DNA of 64,000 nt, taken from Shinella sp. SUS2. Its GTDB lineage: Bacteria > Pseudomonadota > Alphaproteobacteria > Rhizobiales > Rhizobiaceae. Location: positions 62,001 to 126,000 of the forward strand of contig NZ_KQ410732.1 in NCBI RefSeq assembly GCF_001262505.1, given 5' to 3'. Positions 53,374-61,142 of the stretch are shown piece by piece. Both the position numbers and the translations under genes were made by a program. The notes under the pieces are model-generated. The model was not told where the DNA came from and ran no database searches. It saw only the letters and a program-made list of their open reading frames with translations. Numbering within the stretch: position 1 is the stretch's first letter; each line of letters starts with the position of its first letter.

Positions 53374-53628
53374 ATGCCCAACACGCTCCCACCGCCGATG
53401 CCCAGCTATCGTTTTCGCCGTATCGATGCGGTGCGCAACATGGCGCGCTTCTATATGCTCTCGTTGGAGCCGACCCTTTTCGGCGAGGTCGCGGTGCTGC
53501 GTCACTGGGGCCGTATCGGCACGCGCGGCCGGCAGGCGCTGAACCTCTATCCCTCGCTGGCGGAGGCGGAAAGGGTGCTCGCGCGACAGGTCGCGCTTCG
53601 GCGCAGGCGGGGCTATGTCGAGGCTTGA
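53374..53628 (+). CDS. Small WGR-domain protein
   Basis: This 84-residue protein is almost entirely one WGR domain, with the defining FGEVAVLRHWGRIGTRGR in the middle and a basic C-terminus. WGR domains bind nucleic acid in PARP-type and helicase proteins; stand-alone versions in rhizobia have no assigned function. The ATG at 53374 is favoured over one at 53344. It lies 239 bp before repA on the same strand. Confidence 0.8.
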   Translation: MPNTLPPPMPSYRFRRIDAVRNMARFYMLSLEPTLFGEVAVLRHWGRIGTRGRQALNLYPSLAEAERVLARQVALRRRRGYVEA

Positions 53629-53801
53629 GGGACCAGATTCGGTGGTCCCGGAAGAAAAATGCAAACTTTCTTGAGTTTTCCCCAGCCGAATCGCGCGGCC
53701 TCGATAGGCGACCGATGGTCAATAGGCTAAAGTCCGGGTTATTGGGTGCCAGCCCCATCCCGTGACGGGCGCGTTAACCCTTTTTGCCTTGCCCTGGAAT
53801 C

Positions 53802-53863
53802 AGAATCGCGTCTAAATGCGTTTTAAACCTGCAAATGGGTTTGAAATCGCATTTTGAGATTCT
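53802..53863 (+). promoter_or_regulatory. Long interrupted dyad ahead of repA
   Basis: AGAATC (53802) and GATTCT (53858), AAATGCG (53814) and CGCATTT (53848), and TTTTAAACC and GGTTTGAAA nest around a 7-base centre. It ends 4 bp before the repA start and is a candidate operator for RepA/RepB autorepression, or an RNA fold in the repA leader. Confidence 0.5.
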
Positions 53864-53867
53864 CGAC

Positions 53868-55079
53868 ATGAATATGGCCGCAACGTTCGGACGGGCAATT
53901 TCCGAGGTCGATCAACTGATCATCGGACAGGCGCACGAACTGTCAGACAAACTGAAGCAGCACCGGCTGGAGATGTTCCCTCCCGTCGCACAGAAGAACC
54001 TGCGCCAGTTCCAGCTGAGCGAGGCCGCACATTTCCTGGGCGTCACCAGCGGCTACCTGCGCAATCTTTCGCTGGAATCCAAGGGGCCGCTGCCGCAGGT
54101 CACGCCTTCCGGCCGCCGGTCCTATTCGGCCGAGCAATTGCAGGAGATGCGCGAGTATCTGGAGCAGAACGGCCGCGCCGGTCAGCGCTACGTGCCGCGC
54201 CGGCGCGGCGGCGAGCACCTTCAGGTCATCGCGGTCGTCAACTTCAAGGGCGGCTCCGGCAAGACGACGACGACGGCCCACCTCGCCCAACACCTCGCGC
54301 TGACCGGGCACCGGGTGCTGGCGGTGGATCTCGACCCGCAGGCCAGCCTTTCGGCGGTGCACGGCTTCCAGCCGGAGTTCGACGTCAACGAGAACGAGAC
54401 GCTTTACGGGGCCATCCGCTATGACGACCAGCGGCGGCCGCTGAAGGAAATCATCCGCAAGACGAACTTCCCGGGCCTCGACATCGTGCCGGGCAATCTC
54501 GAACTCATGGAGTTCGAGCACGACACGCCGCGGGTTCTCGCGCAGGGCGACCGGAGCGATTATGGCCGGATCTTCTTCGCACGGCTCGATGAGGCCCTGT
54601 CGTCCGTAGCCGAGGACTATGACGTGGTGGTGATCGACTGCCCGCCGCAGCTCGGCTTCCTGACGATGAGCGCGATCTGCGGCGCGACGGCGGTGCTGAT
54701 CACGGTGCATCCGCAGATGCTCGACGTCATGTCCATGTGCCAGTTCCTGCAGATGCTGGGGGAAGTGCTGAACACGCTGAAGAGCGCGGGTGGCAACATG
54801 AACCTCGACTGGCTGCGGTATCTCGTTACCCGCTACGACCCGGCCGACGGGCCGCAAACCCAGATGGTCGCCTTCATGCGCTCACTGTTCAAGCAGCATG
54901 TCCTGACCAATCCGATGGTGCGAAGCGTTGCCATTGCCGATGCAGCGCTGACCAACCAGACGCTTTACGAAGTTGACCGGAGTCAGTTCACACGTGCCAC
55001 CTATGACCGGGCGCTCGAATCCATGGAGGCGGTCAACGCGGAAATCGTTGAACTGATCCACAAAGCATGGGGGCGCTGA
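53868..55079 (+). CDS. repA: Plasmid partition ATPase RepA (ParA family)
   Basis: This protein of about 403 residues has the repABC-type N-terminus with a helix-turn-helix (LSEAAHFLGVTSGYLRNLSL) and the deviant Walker A KGGSGKTTT near residues 127-135, then Walker A' (VVIDCPPQLG) and LLITVHP-type segments. It segregates the replicon with RepB and represses repABC transcription. The ATG at 53868 puts the conserved LSDKLKQHRLEMFPP at residue 25, as in relatives; an earlier in-frame start at 53784 would run through the dyad. Confidence 0.95.
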   Translation: MNMAATFGRAISEVDQLIIGQAHELSDKLKQHRLEMFPPVAQKNLRQFQLSEAAHFLGVTSGYLRNLSLESKGPLPQVTPSGRRSYSAEQLQEMREYLEQNGRAGQRYVPRRRGGEHLQVIAVVNFKGGSGKTTTTAHLAQHLALTGHRVLAVDLDPQASLSAVHGFQPEFDVNENETLYGAIRYDDQRRPLKEIIRKTNFPGLDIVPGNLELMEFEHDTPRVLAQGDRSDYGRIFFARLDEALSSVAEDYDVVVIDCPPQLGFLTMSAICGATAVLITVHPQMLDVMSMCQFLQMLGEVLNTLKSAGGNMNLDWLRYLVTRYDPADGPQTQMVAFMRSLFKQHVLTNPMVRSVAIADAALTNQTLYEVDRSQFTRATYDRALESMEAVNAEIVELIHKAWGR

Positions 55080-55081
55080 CC

Positions 55082-56113
55082 ATGGCGCGCAAGAACGTTC
55101 TTTCCAACCTGATGTCCCCGACGACGACGGAGCAAGTGGCGCCGGTAACCCCCGGCAACGACGAGCCGCGCCAGCATGTGACCTACAAGGGCATCGGCGC
55201 GCTTGGCGCTGTTACGCGCAGTATCGACGCGCTGGCCGCCAAGGCGGATGCGGCAAAAGAGATCGAAGCGAAGTTGACGGCCGGCGAGGTCGTCATCGAG
55301 CTTGAGCCCGATCAGATCGAAGAATCCTTCGTTTCCGACCGCCTTGCCCATTCGGACGAGCAGTTCCGTGACCTTGTTGAGGCTATGCGCGTGCGGGGGC
55401 AGGACTCGCCGATCCTCGTTCGCCCGCATCCAGCCAAGGACGGTATCTACCAGATCGCCTTCGGCCATCGCCGCGCCAAGGCTGCGCGCCTGCTCGGGCG
55501 GCCCGTTCGTGCTGTCGTCAAGGCGTTGACCGACCGGGACCACGTTATCGCGCAGGGCCAGGAAAACAGTGCGCGCGCTGACCTTTCCTTCCTCGAAAGG
55601 GCAACCTTTGCCGGGGAGCTGGAGGCGCGTGGCTTCGACCGCGAAACGATCATGGCGGCGCTGAGTGCCGACAAGACGACCGTGTCCAAGATGCTCTCGG
55701 TGGTGAACCGCATTCCCAAGACGGTGCGGACCGGCATCGGCCCGGCGCTCGCCATCGGGCGAGACCGCTGGCACGAGCTGGCCACCCGCTTCGACGAGCC
55801 CGCCAACGAGGACAGGGCGATGGAATTCCTGGCCCGCGACCGGGTGAAAGCCCGTGCACCCGAGGACCGTTTCAATCTCGTCAGCAGCCACCTTGCCCGC
55901 AAGGACGCCCCAGAGGCTGTCGCAAAGCCGGCGCCGGCCGAGTGGGTCCGCAAGGATGGCCCGGTGCGCGCCAGCATCAAGACCACCGGTCGCCAGTACA
56001 CGATTGCGCTGAAATCCGCGGATGCCTTGGCCTTTGGCGCTTACATTACCCAGAACCTGGACCGCCTCTACGAGGCGTTCCGGACGGAAAATGCAGATAA
56101 ATCAGGAGATTGA
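55082..56113 (+). CDS. repB: Plasmid partition protein RepB (ParB family)
   Basis: This protein of about 343 residues has the ParB/Srx fold (SPILVRPHPAKDGIYQIAFG, GHRRAKAARLLG), a central DNA-binding helix-turn-helix (TIMAALSADKTTVSKMLSVV) and a C-terminal RepB dimer domain. It binds parS centromere sites. It starts 2 bp after repA. I could not find a clear GTT-N4-GC-N4-AAC parS near the locus by eye. Confidence 0.95.
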   Translation: MARKNVLSNLMSPTTTEQVAPVTPGNDEPRQHVTYKGIGALGAVTRSIDALAAKADAAKEIEAKLTAGEVVIELEPDQIEESFVSDRLAHSDEQFRDLVEAMRVRGQDSPILVRPHPAKDGIYQIAFGHRRAKAARLLGRPVRAVVKALTDRDHVIAQGQENSARADLSFLERATFAGELEARGFDRETIMAALSADKTTVSKMLSVVNRIPKTVRTGIGPALAIGRDRWHELATRFDEPANEDRAMEFLARDRVKARAPEDRFNLVSSHLARKDAPEAVAKPAPAEWVRKDGPVRASIKTTGRQYTIALKSADALAFGAYITQNLDRLYEAFRTENADKSGD

Positions 56114-56121
56114 TCCGCAAA

Positions 56122-56175
56122 AGAAAAAGGCCCCCTCAACGTTACCGTCGTGGAAGCCCTTCTCATCGTTTAGCA
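56122..56175 (-). ncRNA. repABC counter-transcribed antisense RNA
   Basis: The repB-repC spacer holds the antisense gene typical of this family. On the minus strand, TTGACT (56209-56204) and GACTCT (56186-56181) are 17 bp apart, and a hairpin with GGCTTCC and GGGGGCC arms followed by TTTTTCTTTT ends near 56122. A small RNA of about 54 nt is predicted. It would block repC expression and set copy number and incompatibility. Confidence 0.75.
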
Positions 56176-56270
56176 GCCTGAGAGTCGCACTTCCCCGAAT
56201 CACAGTCAAGCCTTTTTGGCGCCGGTTCCGGTGATGGGGTTTCTTTTGCCTGTTGAAAAGGTGAAGAGAC

Positions 56271-57593
56271 ATGGAGACGGACGGCATAACGACGCCCTTC
56301 GGGCGGCGGGCGATGACGCTTGGCATGCTCGCAAGCCAGGCGATCGCAAAATCAGTCCCGCCGGATGCGAGCGTGGACAAGTGGAAGCTGTATCGGTGGC
56401 TCTGTGAAGCGCGGCCGAAGCTGGGCATCAGCGACCGGGCGCTTTCGGTGCTGAATGCATTGATGAGCTTTTATCCGAAGACTGACCTTGCCGGAAGCGA
56501 TGGGCTGGTGGTGTTCCCCTCGAACGCTCAGCTTTCGCTGCGCACGCACGGCATGGCGGAGACGACGCTGCGCCGGCATCTCGCGGCGCTGGTGGAAAGT
56601 GGCCTTCTCACCCGGCGCGACAGTCCGAACGGCAAGCGCTATGTGCGACGCGACCAGCAGGGCGCGATCGGTGAAGCCTTCGGCTTTTCACTGGCCCCGC
56701 TGCTTGCCCGGGCCGAGGAAATCGAACAGCTTGCCGCCGAGGTGGTTGCCGAGCGCCTGTTGCTGCAGCGGCTGCGGGAGCGTGTGACGCTCGTGCGCCG
56801 GGATATTGCCAAGCTGATCGGGACCGCGCTGGAAGACGGGCTTACGGGGGACTGGATGCGTTACGAAGCCGATTTTCGAGTGCTTGTGCTTGCCCTGCCA
56901 CGCGTACCGACACCGGAAATCCTGACGCCGGCCCTCGCCGCGCTGGAAGCGTTGCGAGCGGAAATCATCAACCACCTGGAACAGCAGGTTATTTTGAAAA
57001 AATCGGCGGGCAATGCCGGCCAAACTGAGCGGCACAAACAGAATTCAAAACCCGACTCATCCTCTGATTTTGAACCTCGCTTCGAACCGAAGCAGGGCGG
57101 CGGCGCCGAGAGAGAACAGGAGCGGGTGGCTGTGCAGCACGGCAATGGCGATGAAAAAACGAGCGGACGCTATTCGCAGTGGCCTGTCGATGTCCCGACG
57201 ACGGCGAAAGGAGTTCATCCACAGCCGGCGAATGTTTCGGATGCGCTCAAGCCCTATCCGCTGGGTCTTGTGCTGCAGGCGTGCCCGGAAATCGTCGCCT
57301 TCGGTCCGGGTGGAGCGATATCGAGCTGGCGCGATCTGATGACCGCGGCGGTGGTGGTGCGCTCAATGCTGGCGGTCAGCGCCTCGGCCTATGAGAACGC
57401 CTGTGCGATCCTCGGGCCGGAGAACGCAGCGACGGTCATTGCCTGCATTCTTGAACGCGCCGGGCACATCAACTCGGCGGGCGGCTATTTGCGTGACCTC
57501 ACTCGGCGGGCGGAACGCGGGGAGTTTTCGCTCGGGCCGATGCTGATGGCGCTGACGCGGGCAAACGAGAAGCCAGTACGGCAGGTGGGGTGA
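56271..57593 (+). CDS. repC: Replication initiator RepC
   Basis: This 440-residue initiator has the RepC winged-helix N-terminal domain (DKWKLYRWLCEARPKLGISDRALSVLNAL is spread over residues 36-64; MAETTLRRHLAALVESGLL is the recognition part) and a conserved C-terminal block (LVLQACPEIVAFGPGG, WRDLMTAAVVVRSML). In this family the origin lies within repC. The start is 157 bp after repB, beyond the antisense RNA gene. The linker at about residues 240-300 is low in conservation. Confidence 0.95.
   Translation: METDGITTPFGRRAMTLGMLASQAIAKSVPPDASVDKWKLYRWLCEARPKLGISDRALSVLNALMSFYPKTDLAGSDGLVVFPSNAQLSLRTHGMAETTLRRHLAALVESGLLTRRDSPNGKRYVRRDQQGAIGEAFGFSLAPLLARAEEIEQLAAEVVAERLLLQRLRERVTLVRRDIAKLIGTALEDGLTGDWMRYEADFRVLVLALPRVPTPEILTPALAALEALRAEIINHLEQQVILKKSAGNAGQTERHKQNSKPDSSSDFEPRFEPKQGGGAEREQERVAVQHGNGDEKTSGRYSQWPVDVPTTAKGVHPQPANVSDALKPYPLGLVLQACPEIVAFGPGGAISSWRDLMTAAVVVRSMLAVSASAYENACAILGPENAATVIACILERAGHINSAGGYLRDLTRRAERGEFSLGPMLMALTRANEKPVRQVG
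56985..57080 (+). other. AT-richer tract inside repC, candidate origin region
   Basis: The segment from GGTTATTTTGAAAAAATC to CTCTGATTTTGAACC is visibly AT-rich against its surroundings. In studied repABC replicons the origin maps to an AT-rich stretch in the middle of repC, so this is the best location here. Confidence 0.5.
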
Positions 57594-57686
57594 CGGTGCC
57601 AGGGCGGTACACGAAATTCACTTTGGAAACCGGGCATTAACCATGGATTCCCTAATCATGGGGGGAAGACAAGGAAGCCCGAATCA

Positions 57687-57980
57687 ATGCCCCCATATGC
57701 CGCGATCCAGCCGCACCGCCGCTCTGTTGCCAACGAGAATGGACCGGTCGTCCCGTTTCCCGTCGAACGCCGCACGGCCCATGTCCGCCGCTGTGCCGGG
57801 GAACTGGGCGTCCTGCATGGCGATGAAGCGCGGCTATACTGGGTGAAGGTGTGCCGTGAACTTGCGGCCGAGCTGCAGAAGCTTGGATCGAACGAAACCC
57901 AGGCACGGGCCGCCGTCTTCGCCTTTCAGGACGAGGTGCAGCAGGAACTCATGCGCCTGCATCAGGCCGATGAGGCCTGA
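57687..57980 (+). CDS. DUF6074-like protein
   Basis: This 97-residue protein has the pattern of a family often found near rhizobial plasmid genes: GPVVPFPVERRTAHVRR, then RLYWVKVCRELAAELQKLG and a helical end FAFQDEVQQELMRL. No catalytic motif is visible. It lies 93 bp after repC on the same strand and ends 2 bp from the convergent LysE gene. Function unknown. Confidence 0.68.
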   Translation: MPPYAAIQPHRRSVANENGPVVPFPVERRTAHVRRCAGELGVLHGDEARLYWVKVCRELAAELQKLGSNETQARAAVFAFQDEVQQELMRLHQADEA

Positions 57981-57982
57981 TC

Positions 57983-58564
57983 TCAAATAAGCCCGGAAGC
58001 GGTTCCCGCCAGCCCGAGCGAAAACACGCCGAGGCAGACGGCTGCAACGCGGTAGACAAGTTGCGGCGACAGAACCGGCGCGCGACCAATCAGGCTGCCT
58101 AGAACAAGAAAACTCGTGCCGGCGCCCGCAACCAGCAGGCTGAACAACCCTATCGCCGGGGCGATCTGCGAAAGCGGGCCGTGTGGCATGATGACGAGAC
58201 CGATAATCGGTGCTTTCGGGTTGAGGACGGTTGTCAGGAAGACCTGACCGATGGTTACGGTAGAGGCACTGTCCGGGGTCGTCTCGCTGGACGAGACGCG
58301 CCAAAGCCGAATGGCCAGAAAAAGCACCCACAAGGCAGCCACGAGCCGAAGGGTGACGGCAAGCGCCGGGCGCCCTTCCAGCAGAGACGCGGCAATCGTT
58401 GCCAGTGGCACGACGACGACAAGATAGCCTGCAAGCTCCCCGATCAGCAGCGGGAGGCTCGAGCGGAATCCGCGCGCTGCGGCGCCGACCGTCAGAAGGG
58501 TGTTGGTCGGTCCAGGCGTGAGCAGCAGCGCGAGAATGGCGACGATGAAAAAGCTGTCCGGCAT
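57983..58564 (-). CDS. LysE-family translocator
   Basis: This 193-residue membrane protein has about six hydrophobic segments and the LysE/RhtB start ALLLTPGPTNTLLTVGAAARG. It is a bit shorter than RhtB (about 205). Family members export amino acids or related compounds. It is divergent from the UPF0303 gene. The substrate is unknown. Confidence 0.84.
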   Translation of the reverse strand: MPDSFFIVAILALLLTPGPTNTLLTVGAAARGFRSSLPLLIGELAGYLVVVVPLATIAASLLEGRPALAVTLRLVAALWVLFLAIRLWRVSSSETTPDSASTVTIGQVFLTTVLNPKAPIIGLVIMPHGPLSQIAPAIGLFSLLVAGAGTSFLVLGSLIGRAPVLSPQLVYRVAAVCLGVFSLGLAGTASGLI

Positions 58565-58712
58565 GAGTGTTCCACGGGTGGGGAGGATCTGTACGGCTCC
58601 ACCCTAGGCACTTCCTGCACCGCGGCCTTGATCTCCGTCAAGAGCGCGGTGTCTTCCCCCGCATGCGAAGTCCCGGTAAGGATCGGACCAAGATCACGAG
58701 AGGGAGACGACA

Positions 58713-59213
58713 ATGACCGAGATGATTGCGGACGACATCCGCCGGCTGGAGGAACAGGAGCGCCTTCTCCGGTTCAGCCGGTTCAGCCCGGACGATGCCT
58801 GGGCGCTCGGCAATCGGGTTCGCGAGACGGCGCTCGCCCGTGGCGCGGGTGTGGCGATCGATATCTCCCTGCGTGATCGGCCGTTGTTTCATTGCGCCCT
58901 CCCCGGAACATCGACCGACAATGTCGAGTGGGTCCGTCGCAAGCGAAACACGGTGCTGCGGCTCTGGCACTCCTCCTATCTCGTGGGGCGGAGGCTGGCG
59001 TTTTCCGGCCGGGACCAAATGGAAGCGCATAATCTCCCGCATGCCGACTTCGCAGTGCACGGCGGCAGCGTCCCGCTCTTCGTAGCGGATCTCGGCTGCG
59101 TGGGAGCCGTTACGGTTTCGGGCGTGCCACAGCGCATAGACCACGCCATTGTCGCGGATGCGATCGCCGGCTTCTTGAACATCGACCTTGGTGAAGCCCG
59201 CTTGCCGGACTAG
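58713..59213 (+). CDS. UPF0303/heme-degrading-domain (HbpS/GlcG-like) protein
   Basis: This 166-residue protein matches UPF0303: DDAWALGNRVRETALARG, GVAIDISLRDRPLFHCALPG and a glycine-rich end (GCVGAVTVSGVPQRIDHAIV). The fold is shared with HbpS, a heme-binding extracellular sensor accessory protein, but no signal peptide is present here. It lies 105 bp upstream of the sensor kinase gene. A link to that kinase, as HbpS has with SenS, is speculative. Confidence 0.8.
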   Translation: MTEMIADDIRRLEEQERLLRFSRFSPDDAWALGNRVRETALARGAGVAIDISLRDRPLFHCALPGTSTDNVEWVRRKRNTVLRLWHSSYLVGRRLAFSGRDQMEAHNLPHADFAVHGGSVPLFVADLGCVGAVTVSGVPQRIDHAIVADAIAGFLNIDLGEARLPD

Positions 59214-59215
59214 CG

Positions 59216-59240
59216 TCCCTCCCCTCCCCTCCCCTCCCCT
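59216..59240. repeat. CCCCT pentanucleotide tandem repeat
   Basis: Four perfect CCCCT units follow one imperfect TCCCT unit. The tract starts 2 bp after the UPF0303 stop and ends about 79 bp before the sensor kinase start. Such tracts are prone to slippage and could shift promoter spacing. Confidence 0.85.
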
Positions 59241-59318
59241 CTAGGAAAGATCGACCCGGCTCATTAGGATAAGCTGCGGCCGCTTGGCCGGGAGGAAGCG
59301 GAGAGGAGCAGTCGTTCC

Positions 59319-61142
59319 GTGAAATTGCGTCATGCCCTGGCATTCGTGATCCTGCCGATCGTCGTGGTGCTCACCATCCTGCAAGGCGGCGCGCTGTTGA
59401 CCCGCAGCTACATGGGCGAAGCCTCCTTGCAGGCCGGCACGACACTTCGCCTTGCGGTTGCGGCGCTCGGCGGGCATCTCAGCCGCTACGAGCCCCTGCC
59501 CGCGCTGATCGCTGATCACGACGACATCGAAGCGCTGCTCCAGGCGCCGGCGGACCCGGAGCTGCGCCGGACCGCAAGTCAATACCTCAAGGAGATCAAC
59601 AGCCTTCTGGAGTCCTCGGACATTTATGTGATGACGCCGGACGGCAACACGATCGCGGCCAGCAATTATGAGGCACCCGGAACCTTCGTCGGCCAGAATT
59701 TCGACTACCGTCCCTACTTTCAGGAGGCGATCGCGGGTCGGCAGGCACGGTTCTATGCGCTTGGTACGACATCGCTGAGACGGGGGTACTATTTCTCCTC
59801 GCCGGTGGAAGTCGGCGGTACTATCCTCGGTGTTATCGTCTTCAAGGTGGACATTGACACCATTGAGGCTTCCTGGCGCGGTGGCGAATACGAAATCTTC
59901 GTCGCAGACCCCGAAGGCATCATCTTCATGACGGGGAACGAAAAGTGGCTCTATAACGGCATTCTGCCGTTGGACGCCCCTCGCCTCGCCCGTACCCAGG
60001 CTTCCCGGCGCTACGCCGAAGCGGCATTGAAACCCCTACCCGTCACCGAAAGTGTTTACTACGGTCAACATTTGATGCGGATCGCCGGTGAAGGCTCGAC
60101 GCGGGAATATCTGCAGCTCTCGCAATACATGCCGGAGGCGGACTGGACCGTGAATGTGCTGCTCGACACAGCCTCGGTGCGCACGCAGGCCCGGACCGCC
60201 CTCATCGCCATTCTGCTGTTCATCTGCCTTGCGGGCCTTGGACTTGCCGTGCTCTGGCAACGTCGCGCCCGGGTCGTGGAGCGGCTCCGGCTCCAGGAGG
60301 AGGCGCGCAACGAGCTGGAACGGCGCGTCGAGGAGCGCACTGCTGATCTCGCCCGCGTCAACGAACAGATCGAACTCGAAGTCGCCGAACGACGGCTGAC
60401 CGAGCAGGAACTGCGCAAGACTCAGGCCGATCTCATCCAGGCCGGCAAGCTTGCCGGTCTCGGCCAGATGTCAGCCGCCCTCTCCCATGAACTCAACCAG
60501 CCGCTTGCCGCGGCGAAAACCTATGCGGACAGCGCGGCGCTGCTGATCGATCGGGGCCGTGTGCCTGAAGCGCAAGATAATGTCCGCCGCATCTCCGCCC
60601 TCGTCGACCGCATGGCCTCGATAAGCCGTCACTTACGCAACTTTGCCCGCAAGCCGAACGAGAAACTGGGAGCCGTTCCCCTCCCCGATGTCATCGCCGA
60701 TACGGTGGAGATCGTCACCCCGCGGCTGAAGGCGGCGGATGCGAAGCTGGAGGTCGCACTTGATGAGCAGGCATTCGTCGTGCGCGCCGGGCCGGTCCGC
60801 CTCCAGCAGGTGCTTGTCAACATCATCAGCAATGCGGCCGATGCGGTCGAGGGACTGGATGACCGGCTGATCCGGCTTTCCGCGCATCGCGAAGACGATC
60901 ATGTCGTCATCGAAGTGCGCGATCACGGACCGGGCGTACCGGCTGCAATTGCCGATCGTATCTTCGATCCCTTCTTCACGACCAAGGGCGTCGGCAAGGG
61001 ACTTGGCTTGGGTCTCTCCATTTCTTATAATATTATCAAGGACTTCGGTGGAAGTCTCTCCGCTGTGAGCCATCCCGACGGAGGCGCTGTTTTCCGCATT
61101 ACGCTCGATGTCGCAACCCCTGCGCAGGAGGCGGCGGAATGA
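59319..61142 (+). CDS. DctB-type sensor histidine kinase
   Basis: This 607-residue membrane kinase has an N-terminal helix (about residues 7-25), a periplasmic double-Cache (PDC) sensor with NFDYRPYFQEAIAGRQARFY as in DctB, a second helix near 290, a coiled coil (about 315-375) and the kinase core. H390 in SHELNQPL is the phosphoacceptor, and the ATPase N and G boxes are in NIISNAADAVE, DHGPGVP and GKGLGLGLSISYNII. It uses GTG with a GGAGAGGAG site. C4-dicarboxylate or tricarboxylate sensing is likely given tctC downstream. Confidence 0.9.
   Translation: MKLRHALAFVILPIVVVLTILQGGALLTRSYMGEASLQAGTTLRLAVAALGGHLSRYEPLPALIADHDDIEALLQAPADPELRRTASQYLKEINSLLESSDIYVMTPDGNTIAASNYEAPGTFVGQNFDYRPYFQEAIAGRQARFYALGTTSLRRGYYFSSPVEVGGTILGVIVFKVDIDTIEASWRGGEYEIFVADPEGIIFMTGNEKWLYNGILPLDAPRLARTQASRRYAEAALKPLPVTESVYYGQHLMRIAGEGSTREYLQLSQYMPEADWTVNVLLDTASVRTQARTALIAILLFICLAGLGLAVLWQRRARVVERLRLQEEARNELERRVEERTADLARVNEQIELEVAERRLTEQELRKTQADLIQAGKLAGLGQMSAALSHELNQPLAAAKTYADSAALLIDRGRVPEAQDNVRRISALVDRMASISRHLRNFARKPNEKLGAVPLPDVIADTVEIVTPRLKAADAKLEVALDEQAFVVRAGPVRLQQVLVNIISNAADAVEGLDDRLIRLSAHREDDHVVIEVRDHGPGVPAAIADRIFDPFFTTKGVGKGLGLGLSISYNIIKDFGGSLSAVSHPDGGAVFRITLDVATPAQEAAE

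Noticed and set aside
53770..53800. GCGTTAACCC as a parS half or partition site.
   Set aside because: It lacks the GC centre and matching half-site of the known repABC parS consensus.
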